In this document: piece after piece, positions 11,801 through 24,852 of the stretch | Layout of the letters: the number at the start of each line of letters is the position of its first letter | Numbering within the stretch: position 1 is the stretch's first letter | Origin: Pagrus major | Taxonomy: Eukaryota; Chordata; Actinopteri; Spariformes; Sparidae | Direction: 5' to 3' | NCBI RefSeq assembly: GCF_040436345.1 | Contig: NC_133219.1 | Coordinates: 17,940,958 to 18,004,957, forward strand | DNA: 64,000 bases | The notes under the pieces: generated by a model | Database searches by the model: none | What the model was told of the DNA's origin: nothing | The model's input: the letters and a program-made list of their open reading frames with translations, nothing else | Position numbers and translations under genes: made by a program

Positions 11801-14800
11801 ATTTACCGAATATAAAATACACCAGCAGGACACGCTTTATTTCATTTGATTTTCTCTAAATGAACACAATCCATTTTTATTTTTTTAGTTCAGATCTGGA
11901 AACATAGCCAGTAAAACAAGATGCCCACACCATTTGGAACAGAACACTCCTACTTCCTTCAGAGATATGAGGTCACATTATTTTGTTGATCCAAAATGTG
12001 TTGCGGGGGGATGTATGTACCTGAAGAATGCTGGAAACGGTTCAGAAGGGTTGTGAATGGCGAACATGAGCTATTTAGATCCCTACCACAGCTTCCAAAT
12101 GATGCTGTTAGTGTCTCCAACAACAGCTGCTAAAACGGCTTTTGAAGCAGTTACTTTAAAAGAAACATTTTTCATGTGAAAGAAGAAAAATAGAAGATGT
12201 TAAAGGCTGTTTCATAAATTTGTAAGATCAAATCCGTGCTCTTTCAAAGATAGTGTAATGTACGGCCGAATGACATTAAAACAGCCAAGTAATTTTATAA
12301 TGATTTGTTTGTTTGTTTCCCTGGCACAAAAAGGGGAAGAAATAACAAAATCAAAATAAACAACAACAAAAAATCGGCCAAATTGTTATTTAAAGCATCA
12401 GTATCGGCCCAGAATTTCACAATCTTTCATTTCAACATTTCACAAAATTTCTAATTTTTAGAGTCTAATAAACCCAAACAAGTTTTGACCGTGCTGGCTT
12501 ATACCGCGTCTCTCTCTGCCCTGATGTGAGTTTGTCTAACACTTGACATATGCAAGCAGACAGCTCACTGCATACTCGATCAACCTTAGGGAGCAGTGAC
12601 ATAACAGGGAGGATCAAGATGGCAGCTTTGATGAGGATTAGAAACCCACAGCGCCATCATCATACAAAGTGATTGCCAACTACAAGCTCATGATACCTTT
12701 TACACAATTTGTGTAGTATTACACAGTAAAAACTGTATGCAGCCCTAATTATGTCATGTTACAGCAATAACCATTTCAAAGCAGAAACAGCATCAAACCA
12801 TGACTTGGCTGAACCAAAGAATATTAGTGAATGGCATCAATGGAATGTCGACTTCTATGCAGTGAGGAACTGAGCTGGCTTTCTTGGCCCTCCAGTCTTT
12901 TCAAAGCATTCTCTTTAAGCGGACGCCAGCTTCAATGAACGTCTTGCAGAGTTAGCGCTAACTCCTGGGAGATGAAGGCAGCCAGTGCCCTGGAAAAGCC
13001 CAACTCTTCAAAGGGTTGTGTGGTTGTTCCTCTGGAGAAAGTGATGTAATCACAGAAATGTCTCCTGTCTGACGGTTTACAGGGGAAGGTGGAAGCTGGG
13101 GAGCTCCACAGAGAAGAAGAAAAAAAAACTGGGTTGACAGGAGTTAGATGAAACCAAACTTGTAAAAAACAAAGATGTAAATTTGAAGAAAGTAAAAGGC
13201 TATGTAGGCAGGGTGGTGATTTCTCACCAACCGCTAGCCAAATGTTGCTACGGGTGGTAAACTGTCTCCCCTACAAGCCATTATGACATATAATCCACCA
13301 TTGGATACTTCCATTTGTTAACTGACAAGTCGCTACAAGACATAGAAAATATTTTCTTACATTGTGAGACATTTTAAAATCGTCACTAGTAAAAAAGGAA
13401 CTTTTGAATCATATATTTAGTGTGACAAAGCTACGATGGGCAGCTTCTACCTACTGTAGCAGGTTTTTGATTAACAGCTGATGCATGACCCGTATGAGCG
13501 TAACAAGAGCCAGAAGGGCAGGATATGATCTCATGCCAAACAAGCCCGGACACGATCAGAGTTGACAGCCTCCTCACTGAATATCTATTTAGGCCTTCAG
13601 TAAACAACACCTACAGTATCATCATCACGGGCTATAACCACAGCCACCAGCCAAATGCTGCTAAACTCTACCTGTGTCTCCCCTGCCAGCTGTTTTGGCA
13701 GATAAACAGGAATCATTGAAAATGTTGAGGTGCAGCAGCAAAAGTGTGAGAGATCAGAGATCAGCGAGAAAGCCGCCTCAGCAGTGTTGCTTTGGCAGTA
13801 GTTTTTCCAATAACATGTATTATTTTTACAGATAACATGTTGGTCATATGAGTCACAATTATCATTTTTGATTTTCATTTTTACTGAAATAACTATTGAA
13901 ATGATGATAATGTGACATTTGGTGGTGTCTGTACCTAACAAATATATTTTCTTACATCTGGAGAACAAGATCTTCAAGCCATGGCATCCCTGCAGAGTAC
14001 TTCTAGAGTACTTCATTACGATGCTGTTTTGTCAAATATTATACCCTTATCAAAAGACTGTGATAATGCACTTGGCCACACTGCAATTTTGCTAATATTT
14101 GGTTAATTGTGCAGCGGCAGCCCTACAATAATGTGTTGGTTATATTATTGAATGGTATCCATAACAATAAGTGGATCCCATAAAAAAATTTTGGCTGTCA
14201 ACAACTGTAATTACAAAAAGAATATACAAAATACTAGTGTTAGGGTTAGGGGTTAAATAAATATGAGGAAATACTATAAAAGTCATATTGATATTTCATA
14301 TTTTGACCTTAACATTTCTGTACATTTGCCTTTTTATATCTATGTAACATCAGCAACAAGTCGTTGTGGTCCATTTACAGTGCTGTAGGGATGATGTGTT
14401 TTTGTGGGCTAACCCGGAAGTCAGCATCGCTCCGGTTCCCTCCACAAAAAGCCTATGGGATTTTTGAATTGGATTTTGGATTATTGCTGAAAATAAGATA
14501 TGTGGCAAACACAAGTTTATGATACTTACAAATTTTGTCAAGCAAGATAATCTTCACAGATGAACACGATTTTTGTGAATTTCAAAGCGTAACTTAAACT
14601 GCAAAAAGTAAAAAGCTAACGTGAGGCTAAAATGCTACATTGCGGTTGCGTCGACCCCACTAAGTCATATTACTTTACATTATTGTCAAATTAGAGTTAG
14701 AATAGTTTGCAAATAAAGTCGGCCTGTAAAGATGGGCTAGTGAGTAGATGAGTATCCATGTTCGGCCTGATGACGTTTAATGTCCCTGACAACTTCTGTA

Positions 14801-15809
14801 GTTTTATTAAGCCACTTGTTAGCAACCACCGCTTTTAAAGACACATAGGCATTTTATAACTCAATTGTGGGACATTTAATGACGTATTTTATGTCTTAGA
14901 ACAGAACGTGTAAATATCCTTTAACCCAAATCCATTCAAAAAAACGTGAACGGGAAGTGCAAAAATGCTAACCGATTATCAGGTCTAGGACTCATTGCTA
15001 TAGCAGTCTACGTACCATCCCTCTACCCTGAAGTCAGTTACAACCCCATGGAAAACTTCACACAATCTTAACTCCTAGAACACCTAGAAAATGAGTTAAA
15101 ATGTCATTTCTGTTCTCTATTATTTCTGAGGAGTCTTTGTAATGTTTCCTTCTTTTCTTTCTGTTCCATCAGAGGTGACCTGTCCATCTTAACTTTTGTT
15201 TGGGTCACAAGTCGATTCATTTGTTGCTTGTACAGGAGGCTGTTAATAATCTAAAATGTGAGTCTTATTCAATTTAAAGATCACTGAATTACACTGGATG
15301 TTTCAACATGAAAAATGTGACACTCTTGAGAAAGAGATCAGACAGTGACAATTCTATTTAACTACATACCGAGGTGTACTATATTCACAGATTTTGTGAA
15401 TCAGCAATGAAATAAAAGACATAAAAATCACACAAAAAGAATCAAAATGTCCCCTGTTATGATCTTTACACTTGTACATAGTCAAACGCAGAGCTTAGCA
15501 AACCCTTGCTTCTTTTTTATCAAGCACACGACGGCTCTAAAGACAACAGGGTATTTTGTTACATATACAGTAGCTCCGACTGTTGCATCCCTCACTGCTC
15601 AATGGTGGCAATGATGGTAATCGAAGCATATTACGTGACTGCACTCAGTCATTCTGGATGTAAGCATCCACCAAACTGCTTAAATGTTAGGTATACATGT
15701 AAATGAGTCTGGCACTGACGGTGAGAAGGAGTGCTTTTACATCAATAATAACATTAAACAGGCTATACTGTATACACCAAGGTCAGGTTCACCAGTAACA
15801 GTAAACAAA

Positions 15810-16107
15810 CTCCCGGTCACCGCGGAGACAAGCTCAGCACCCCGCTCATGATTTTCCCTACCTGCTGTTCTCTCTGCGCTCCGCCAGCATCTCAACTCAT
15901 CAGCAGCAGATAAGACAGAAATATTCCACTATATACCAACACCGGCTCCTCTTCTCCTCCAAAAACTGTCGTCTTTCTGATAAGGAAAGGCAACAACAAT
16001 GGTGTCATGCCTTCTCCTCACGGCAGAGTGAAAAGAAGAGAGGCTAAGCGCGGAGGCATGGCTTGTCTTCATTGGCAGTACCAGGGGCTTTGTTCGCCAG
16101 CCAGCGC

Positions 16108-16156
<49 letters not shown>

Positions 16157-16270
16157 CCTGCCGGGACTGGCACAGCTGATCCCCCCCTGACACCGGGTGG
16201 GGTGTACTGGGCTTTGGAGGAAGAGGAGGGGAGGGTGGAGTGTGGGGGGACTGTGGCCGTCACGGCGAGA
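15810..16270. promoter_or_regulatory. CpG-richer block, candidate wdfy3 promoter or untranslated exon
   Basis: CpG dinucleotides are clearly denser than in the AT-rich flanks (for example ccgcggag, gcgctccgcc, gccgtcacggcgag). On the minus strand a plausible splice donor, CAGCAG|gtaggg, lies near 15862, preceded by GC-rich sequence, as expected for an untranslated first exon of wdfy3. A (GT)22 microsatellite sits inside the block. No direct evidence for transcription is visible, so this is inference. Confidence 0.3.
16110..16154. repeat. (GT)n microsatellite, about 22 units
   Basis: Uninterrupted GT dinucleotides lie within the CpG-richer block. The long open frames reading CVCVCV on one strand and HTHTHT on the other are artefacts of it. 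Confidence 0.97.
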
Positions 16271-16339
16271 GGAACATACCATTTAGTCCAGAATAAAGGG
16301 GGGAGTACATGCAGAACTCACAGTAGTGAGCACCATTAA

Positions 16340-19300
16340 ATATTCATTTTATGGGGATTTAGACATCATTATGTACATCCAGGCGCAGTGAGTTCACATT
16401 AACTTTGCATTATCATGACTTCAGACACATATATGGAAAGGTTTTCTCTAGAGGAGTCTCTCAACCTTACATGTGTGCACTTTATAATCACTGACATAGG
16501 CTATTGATATTTGATGCATTTCTTGTGTAAAAATGTAACATTCAATGATGAATCATTGTTCATAGGTAATCTATTTTGAGCTCTGTCGATGTTCTTGAAA
16601 ACAGAATACTAGAGCTGAATCAATCAGTCGATTAATCGGTTACATGGTAGATAGAAATCTGTAACTATTTTGATTAATTGCTTCCAATAATCATGAAAAA
16701 GGCCAAACATCCTCTGGCTCCAGATTCTCAAATGTGAGAATATGCTTCTTGTCTCTGACTGAGTATCTTTGGGATGGCTGAACAAAGTAAAAGGCATGTG
16801 AAGGTTTCATCTTTGGCTTTGGGAAATTGAAATGGGAAATTGAAATGGATTTCAACCAATTCTGATGTTGCAAAATGATTATGCCATTCTCACATTCATA
16901 CTATTTAACTGCTGTGATAGGATTTTTTTGGATTTCTCGACCTGTAAACAGGATCACAGCCCTGAGAAAGTTCAAAAACCCTCTCCTGGAGACTGTAGTG
17001 GAACGTTCTGAGAACCATTGAGTCTTCTGGTTCCCTAAGAAGACACTAAAGTGTAGTTTCCAGCAGGCGCACACTGGGATATATGGAAATGAGGGCAGCA
17101 GGGGATGCAGATCATCCACCTCAATGAATGAAGCCTGCTACACAATCTCCTACTCAACATACCACCAGCGGCAAGGTTGAATATAAGCTGGAAAGTGAAA
17201 AAATCTGCAGCCACAGAGATGTGTTGTGTTATAAGAGCCTGGGGGTTTCTCAGTAACTTGAATCCCTCTACAGTAAGAGAACAGCACAAATGTGATTACA
17301 GCTCTTCTCCACCTAAAACTGCACTTGTTCTGTAAATTTGACAGCTGCTAATCACACACCACAATTTTGATTTCTATCTGGTATGAGGGAAAATAACAAA
17401 AGAATCCAGTATGTTCATAATGCAGTAAAATAGTTGCTGATCAACACCAACTGTAAACCACACGTGTGAGCATAAACATTACAGATCAGCAAGAGTCCCA
17501 ACAGTTATTACCATCCAGCCAGGTGGAGCGCAGTCTGTGAAAATCACAGCCAATCGGCAATCAACAGAGCTGGGAAAATATCTCTCATGACATACAGTAA
17601 ATAAGCCATCACTACAGTTTCATCCATGATTAATCCTCTAACCCTAAAGCTGACATGACCAACCAAATCCCACTCCATTTTTAAGGCAACTCAAGTAGGA
17701 AATGCAACCATATATCCTCCAAAGGTTGAGGCTTTTGGAAGAACTGGTATACATAATTCATGAACTACTGCAGATGTTGTTCTATGTAATAAATAAAACA
17801 AATCTATCAAAAGGATAAGGCTGTCATTTTCTCAGTGTCAACAAAGCCAATGAAGAGACCAAGAACAACCAACACGTTTGTCAATCTCTCAATACTCTAT
17901 GGCTCTCAGTCCTAGGGTATCTAGGGGATAAGACATGTGTCACAAATGTATAGTTTCATTTTCAAAAAACACTTTGTGATCTCCTCAAACAGCTGGGAAC
18001 TGTAGTTTTCAGCAAATGTTATGTAGACAGAGGAGGAAATAATGCATTTATTGGAGGGCCATTTCCAACAGTGGATTAATGCACATTAGGTGATCTATTA
18101 AGTGTTCACAGCAGCAGGAGATGTATGTGGTGGATCCAAAATAAACGACAGTGCCCATGTTCATTGTTATAAAAGACAATGTCACCTTCAATGCAACAAT
18201 GTGGCTGATGTGCTGTTGTTTTTCTGTTTGTTTTTGTATAGTTTTTAGGACAACAATAGAGCTCTATGGCACAAAAGAAAAAGATACAGGCTTTGCCTAC
18301 ACAGGTAATATTTTTAGTAGGATCAATTTATGGTTGATTTTGGTCTTTTCAGTAGATTTGTTGACAATAAAAATTGAGAGTTTGTCAGATTAATCCTGAA
18401 ATAATGAATGTAAGACAATATCTAACTTGTGCAAAACATGAGCACAAAAATACTTTGTATATTTATGCTACAAACATTCAGTACACTTTCACAAAGCATA
18501 CGTGCATGCTGATTTCAGTGCTCTAATGGCTCGCATGACATGCAGGCCATTTCCCTGGGGGCTAATTAAGATTCATCCCCTTCTGCATTTTCAATGCTGC
18601 TTCTTCTCAAGAAGGACAACAACTGGTGAACTGCAACTGAAGTCTTGTCTGACATGGCATCTTCAGTCAAAACACTCACACACAGACACACAGACACACA
18701 GACACACAACACACGCTGTCTTATTCTTGATGCATTTTACAGGGCCTGAGAAAGCTCACTTTGGTGCATTGAGAAGGAAATTAGCATTAGCCTTGTGCTG
18801 CATTATCCACAAGATTTTAATGTAGATATCTAGCGCCATGTAATCAATAAAAAGCGCCTCACAAAGCACAGCATACACACTACTGCTCCCGTCCCACAAC
18901 AGAGAGGGAAATGCATAAATAGATGGTAGTACCAGATGCTAATCTTTGATTTGTGTGTGTACTAAGTCTTTATGTGCTGATTAAAGCTTTGATCAAACCC
19001 TCTTCTGTGAAAACATATTCATTTGCAATATACAAGTCCTTTTATCCAAGTTGGCCTCTGGCATAACTCTCTTCAAAATGTTGTCAAAGCACCTATAACT
19101 AACAGTTATTTACTTTTCTTCCCAATCGTTCATTATGCTCACTGTATCTTGTCAGATAGAACCTCTTCAAACTCGTGCTTTATCATTATAATTTGGATAC
19201 TTTGAGATCTTTGACAATTGTTAAAGTGTCAGCAAGGGCATATCATATAGCTCAACCATTGCTAATACATCACAGAACCTTGGTAATGTTTAATCACATT

Positions 19301-22220
19301 TAATTTTCATATAAAGCAGCTGCTAAATAGGATAAAAGCAGTTATTTCTGACATTTGTAATGACATAAATGACTCCACAAACAATGGAGATCAGAATAAT
19401 GTGTATTCATATTGGACTAAATGCTTTATCTCCCCTTGCAACATAATGCAGGAGAAAAATAGGTGCTAATAACAAAGACGACTGCAGGTAAATGTAGGGA
19501 CGATGCATGTTGTATGAATGCAGTAAGTCATAGCAATCTTGTTTTAACCCTGGAGAATAAATCAAGCTGCGTCTGATAATTGTTGCACAGTTCTGATGTC
19601 TGTTAACACTGAAAGCACAGTGGGAGAAAAGCAGAACAAATGAAGGCTCCATGGTTACAGTTACGACTTTGCTTCATTGCACACACTACCCACAGTTTTT
19701 AAATAATCTCAGTAAATTACAGCAAAACTAGAACTCAACAGTTAATTTCTGTAGTGGGGAAAAAAAATGCCCCATGGGTATTACAATCTTAGCTTAACAT
19801 ACTGTATTGTGACAAAATAATAATGAGTCACTAATAACCTGGATGTTTGTGGGCTGAATAATTGGCTTTCACGAACTAACTAGACATATTTAATGTTCTC
19901 GCCAACATTATTTTGTCTAATAACAGTTCATGAGAATTTTCAGGTGACATTGTCGCTTCTCTGAAGTGACATCCACAGCACATCCAGACGCCTCTGTGGC
20001 AAACAAAGTGAAGGGGAAAGTATTTTTGTCCAGATTAAGACTCACCAAAACAGTTCATATTAATATGTCACTACCTCAGGCAGTGACATCGCCTGGCAGT
20101 GAAGATAGCATCATGTTCTCTACCATTATTTGAAACACAGCTTTAGGTTTGTTGTACAGTTATTTTTTAAAACTTTAGGGTGTAGTTTATTCTGCACAAC
20201 ATCAATAAATGTGTTTGAACGCGTGTGTGGACTTCATGTGTCAAGAAGTCCTTCTTTCAAGAGCTGAGGGCTGTTATTCCCCGTTTAGATAAATGATGCT
20301 ACGATTTTGTGTTTTCCAATTAATTCCAATGAGGCACTAATCTGCCTAATTGTTACTGAACATTTTTATTTATTTTTGGTTAAGGCTATGAATAGTTATT
20401 TGAATATTTGAATAATAATTTGCTGGGGATCACGATAGCCTCATCAAATTGCTTATTTGGTTTTGAACTGCATATCTGAAAACCAATAGACATTCAATCT
20501 AGTGAATTAACTCATCATTTGAGCTGTATTTCTGGATAAATGCCACCTAATTGGCTTACTTGCTAGCTTAGCTTTTTGTGATATAAAATACAACTTCAAA
20601 AACATGAAAGTGGATAAAATCAGAGCTTCCTGCTCACAAAACAAACATTTAGTTCGCTGTACGCAAAAAGAAACTCAATTTCTGTCTAAATGCTCCAGAA
20701 GACGGTAATGTCCACATGTCAACAGCTACTTTTACTTATCATATTACTATAAGTCTAATTATATTAGATCAGGACATTCAAATGATAATCAGTTATCTTC
20801 AAAGGTGGCTGACAGTCTAAACAGACCTACTGTAGCTTAATTCAATGCTTTTATAGCATTATGGTGATCACTGCCAGTCAGTCATGAGTCTGCTTAGGCC
20901 CTACTCTTCTTTGAAGTGATGGCATTGGCGACGCATGCCTTATCACTAGCTAATATGGCCAAATATACTGAAACTGGGTGACTTCCAACAACTTCACGAT
21001 GCCTGACAGTTTAAACTGTTAAAGGGCTTGGGTTTTTAACCCGTTCAGTGCAACTGCTTAAATACGTTCAGCTACAATTCAGGTTGGACAAACTCGTTTT
21101 TAATCCAGGAGTCTGGATAGACAAGAGGGTAAGCCACCAATGTCTACCGTATGCTGCATCTAATAATTATAGATAATACATTTACGATTAAGAAATGTCA
21201 TTTTTCATTTTTAAGTCAGAAGTGTTTTTATGTTAAATTGGATGAAATTGAACTTTTTGATAGATAATTAGTTTATTAGTGGTCATAACGCTGTTTTAAT
21301 TACCTGCATTTGTTGACTAGAAACCTTTAAATTTTATTCCTTCAGGTGGACAAAATAGCACAAGGGTCTTAAAATGCAGTATCCTGCAAAAACCATACCA
21401 ATTGGGTCAAGCTCAAAAAGCTCATAATACTCAGTTTCTGCTGTGAAAGTGGTTTCCAAGGCCTTGTTTTTTAACTTCTTAGTTGAAGGACATTACTAGA
21501 CAAATTATTATCCCTATCGTGTCTGTGCGGGTCAAACGTTCAGCATTCCAGGTCTGTACACCTGTAACAAAGAGTTATGAGTTGGCATGATGCTGTTTTT
21601 AAAAAGGATGAGACAATCAGGATAAAAAATTGAGCTGCACCTTACATCTATTACACTGATATCGAGTGTGACTGAATAGGATGTAAATTAAACATGCCAG
21701 TGTGAATTATTAAGGGAAACAGGAATGTAATTGGAAAAGATTAAGATGTTACCCACAGCCGCTGTAGCAGTAGAGTATCCCAGACCCAATTAACAACCCT
21801 TTACTGAACGTAGAGGAAGCATCTCGCTCATTGTAATGTCTACCAAGGTGGGGAGAATCAGGTAAATGTTGGCTGTGGCTGACTAGGATTTTCTACTGTC
21901 CCATGAGCAAATGATTTCTGATCAATTTTTCCCTGAATAGCTGAAAATTAATACAATTTTCAGATGGACTATGCTGGCTTTGGATGTGATGCTATTTTTC
22001 AGTCCTGCCTGCAATATGTTTACAGCTACAGCCTTCGGGCACTGGGTTCACAGCAGTCGCTACACTGCGGGGTAGGGCAAGAGCAATGCCTGGATTGCAC
22101 AAATGACAGCATGAAGACGTGTTTTACAGTATTTCACCAAAAGTTATTTTGTCCTTACATAAGGAAGTTATTTCCCCAATTACTTTTCCAATGCTCTTCC
22201 TGCAATCTGAGGTAGAGCTA
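16340..22220. other. Non-coding stretch
   Basis: No supported gene. It contains a dispersed repeat at 16612-16870 and an imperfect ACACAGAC run at 18676-18708. Open frames here are short and unrecognised. Confidence 0.55.
16612..16870 (+). repeat. Dispersed fish repeat
   Basis: It contains the marker blocks gattaatcggtt, 'ttctcaaatgtgagaatatgcttcttgtctctgac', 'agtatctttggg' and 'tttggctttgggaaa' in the order seen in a common teleost interspersed repeat. Related copies are at 1.24, 50.56 and 59.09 kb. The tract gggaaattgaaat is locally duplicated. Confidence 0.5.
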
Positions 22221-22222
22221 AT

Positions 22223-22586
22223 TTAAAGGGGCACTATGTGGTCTTGGAGAAGAAATTCAAACTCAGAATTGTAATATTAGCAATATGAATGAGGTAATAA
22301 TACAAACTCACAAATATTTATTTTTGCATAACTGAAGAAACAAGGAAAACAAGGTCCCCAGAACACAGTTTGAAACTAGAAAGGCGGCAGGGTCCGCCAC
22401 ATATAAACAAAGTAAAATAGTATGAAATTGTGTTGTCCTTTAAGGTCAGTTTGTTTATGCAGTGAGGAAAACGAAGAGAGTTTGTGTATTTGGTTTGTTT
22501 AGGCATAAAAAACATTTTTCTTTTATATCAGTCAATGAAGATCTTTCTCTTCTGGTTAAAATCTCTTCCCCAAAACTACATAGTGC
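22223..22586 (+). mobile_element. Non-autonomous terminal-inverted-repeat element (MITE-like), near full length
   Basis: The left end, ggcactatgtggtcttggagaag, pairs with the right end cttccccaaaactacatagtgc as a terminal inverted repeat of about 22 bp with a few mismatches. The interior is non-coding. Partial copies occur at 1-100, 24080-24346 and 24751-24852. Superfamily cannot be assigned: I see no clean target-site duplication. Confidence 0.7.
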
Positions 22587-22929
22587 AAATACCTAAGAAA
22601 AAATTGCTTGGAAACACACCATGTCTCCAAAATATCTTCACACATACAGCTCCTTTCTCTCGTATCTACAGCCTGCAGAAGTAAAACCATGTCTATCATG
22701 TGATCTGTCTGTCTCCTATCTCACAACACACTCTGCCAAGAGGCACAGTAAACACTGCAAGAGCATGACAGTAGTTTGTAATAATGTTAGCTGCACCATT
22801 GTACATGTAGCCCCAGTCTGCAGGCCAGATCGAGCTGCTGTCAGGTAGTTGTGTGACTGTACAGGCAGCCAGCCAGTCAGCCATGTAATCAAGAACAATG
22901 CACTGGCCAGTGGCCACACACAGGTGACT

Positions 22930-23900
22930 TTAAGTTGCACATCAGGCGTACAGCAGAGACTTTAAGCACGAAACGAGGCCGATGTGATCGCACTAAATAT
23001 GCCAGTCATTGCGACTTTAGTAGCAGCAACCTTGGCTATTGCTGGCCAGTCGTAACGTTACAGCAAACCTGCTTAGCCACCCATAATATTATGTTGAGTA
23101 AGAAATCCAGCCAACGCCACATAGCGTTACTGTGGCTGTGCCTCTTGCGGTTAGCTTAATCTTACACCGGTCTGCGTCCTCATGTGTTTTTCAATTAATG
23201 TAACCAGTCAAACTCCTTCAAGCACCAAACACGAAACGAAAACACAGCCCAGCAGCAAACCTGTACTGTAATACCGAAACGCTGCCAGCTATGTTAGCTC
23301 ACATCGGCTAACGACCAGCTGACCAGCACTAGCATCGCAGCATCTGAACGACAACTGTCAAGCTAAACGGTGACGTTGGCCTTCAATGACTACACTGCAA
23401 ATAAACAAGCTGGTTTGTGTTTCAATATTAACACTGGGTACGTAATGTCTCGCTTGGCGTTGCTGCTGTCATGCTGACATTGACTTAAACGCTGCTGTAG
23501 TTAAAAAACAAAACAAAAAAAACACTAACCCGAGCCGAGATGCACATTCCTGTCTAGGCTAGCTAACTCACAAGCTAGGCAGCTAGCAGCGCAGTGCTAA
23601 CTAGCCACTCCAGAGACCACTGTGTCTGTCGTGTATCCGCCATCCACTCACCAGTAAGCAGTAAAATCCTTCGGCTTTAACACTGATGATAACCCCCAAT
23701 GTGTCAGTTACGTGGGGCACTCCGAGTGTATCCATATGTCACAAATCATGCTTTACTCCAAAAGTCACTGCTTCCTTCTGGTAGCCATTTTTCCTCATCC
23801 CCCAAATATAACAAGCGTCCCAGCGCTGATTTTCCTCCAACTGATTTTCCTCCTCTCTCTCAGCCCCGACGGACTGAGACCACATCCGAAAGACAAACCT
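22930..23900. promoter_or_regulatory. CpG-richer block, alternative candidate wdfy3 promoter
   Basis: CpG density rises markedly (cgtaacgttac, aaacgaaaacac, catcggctaacgacc, atgtctcgcttggcg, acccgagccgag). A minus-strand donor-like CTCGG|gttagt lies near 23528, and a minus ATG at about 23644 opens only a 22-codon frame. The position, about 20 kb upstream of the wdfy3 start exon and between two copies of the same MITE, would suit a distant first exon. No transcript evidence is visible. Confidence 0.35.
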
Positions 23901-24079
23901 GACATCTGTTGGATAAATGGAAGAAGACACTTCATGCAGTGGATTAAAGGGACACGTTAATTGAATTAATCTTCTCTATTACACTACAGCTAACAGGATA
24001 AATGCTTTGTTGAGTCAGCTTTATTTTAATTTGAGATAAATGTTTACCTTCATAAAATGTGATGTTTTGCATCTGTGTC

Positions 24080-24173
24080 ACTTTGTTTATATGTGGCGGA
24101 CCCTGCCACCTTTCTAGCTTCAAACAGTGTTCTGGGGATCTTATTATCCTCTGAGAACAGCTTGTTTATTCAG

Positions 24174-24257
<84 letters not shown>

Positions 24258-24346
24258 TGAGTTTGTATTATTATCTCATTAATATTGTAAATATTAAAAT
24301 TCTGAGTTTGAATTTCTTCTCCAAAAACTACACAGAGCCCCTTCAA
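24080..24346 (-). mobile_element. MITE-like element, inverted partial copy carrying a (TA)n expansion
   Basis: The reverse complement matches the left half of the 22.2-kb copy (tatgtggcggaccctgccacc, tgttctgggga, ttctccaaaaactacaca). The internal aaatattt site is replaced by about 80 nt of TA dinucleotides. Confidence 0.7.
24176..24255. repeat. (TA)n microsatellite, about 40 units
   Basis: Pure TA dinucleotides inside the inverted MITE copy. This is likely to be highly length-variable and to form cruciforms. Confidence 0.97.
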
Positions 24347-24750
24347 ATCTTGTACAGCCAACCTACAACGTAGCAAAAGTAATAGTGAAAAGTATCATAT
24401 AATAAAGGTCGAACTCTACACCACCCGTATGAATACGAATGGATGTTACTCATCACTTGGTATCCAAGCAAGTGGTCAGACTGAACAATGTACAAATGAA
24501 TAACCTGCAAGCAAATATTTTAAAAAAAACATACAGTACTTGCCAATATGACAACATATACATGGCATGAAGATATGCACAAACCACAGAAAACACAAGA
24601 AGGTACAGCAATGCTTCTAAACAAGTTTCCAGGGAACATAAAAATATGATAAACATGTTAGTCATTGGCAGATAAAGTTCGTTCAGTGGTCTCACAAGTA
24701 CAGATGTACACATTGTTCAAAAGCCCTGAAACAAGTTCTGTTCAGTTATG

Positions 24751-24852
24751 GAACAAATAAATATTTCTGAGTTTGTAATATTATCTCATTAAATGGTGTA
24801 AATATTAAGGTTGTGAGTTTGTATTACTTCTCCAAAAGTGCCCCTTTAACAT
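24751..24852 (-). mobile_element. MITE-like element, terminal fragment
   Basis: It matches the terminal 100 nt of the same family in the inverted direction, ending ttctccaaaagtgcccctttaac. Confidence 0.6.

Larger units (their letters stand above)
3606..15800. other. Long non-coding stretch upstream of the wdfy3 start codon
   Basis: No exon could be supported here on either strand. All open frames are short and without family resemblance. Because the wdfy3 start exon has an upstream acceptor, this is best read as wdfy3 5' intron. It holds a dispersed element at 8628-8850, a possible LINE tail near 4.4-4.5 kb and scattered AT-rich sequence. One or more untranslated exons could be hidden. Confidence 0.55.

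Noticed and set aside
14238..14256. ttagggttagggg, telomere-like
   Set aside because: Only two units; similar two-unit runs at 25.94 and 55.91 kb are expected by chance. Not an interstitial telomere array.
16007..16339. Open frames over the GT repeat
   Set aside because: Created by a dinucleotide repeat that is stop-free in several frames.
24075..24376. Open frames with Ile-Tyr repeats
   Set aside because: Artefact of the (TA)n microsatellite.
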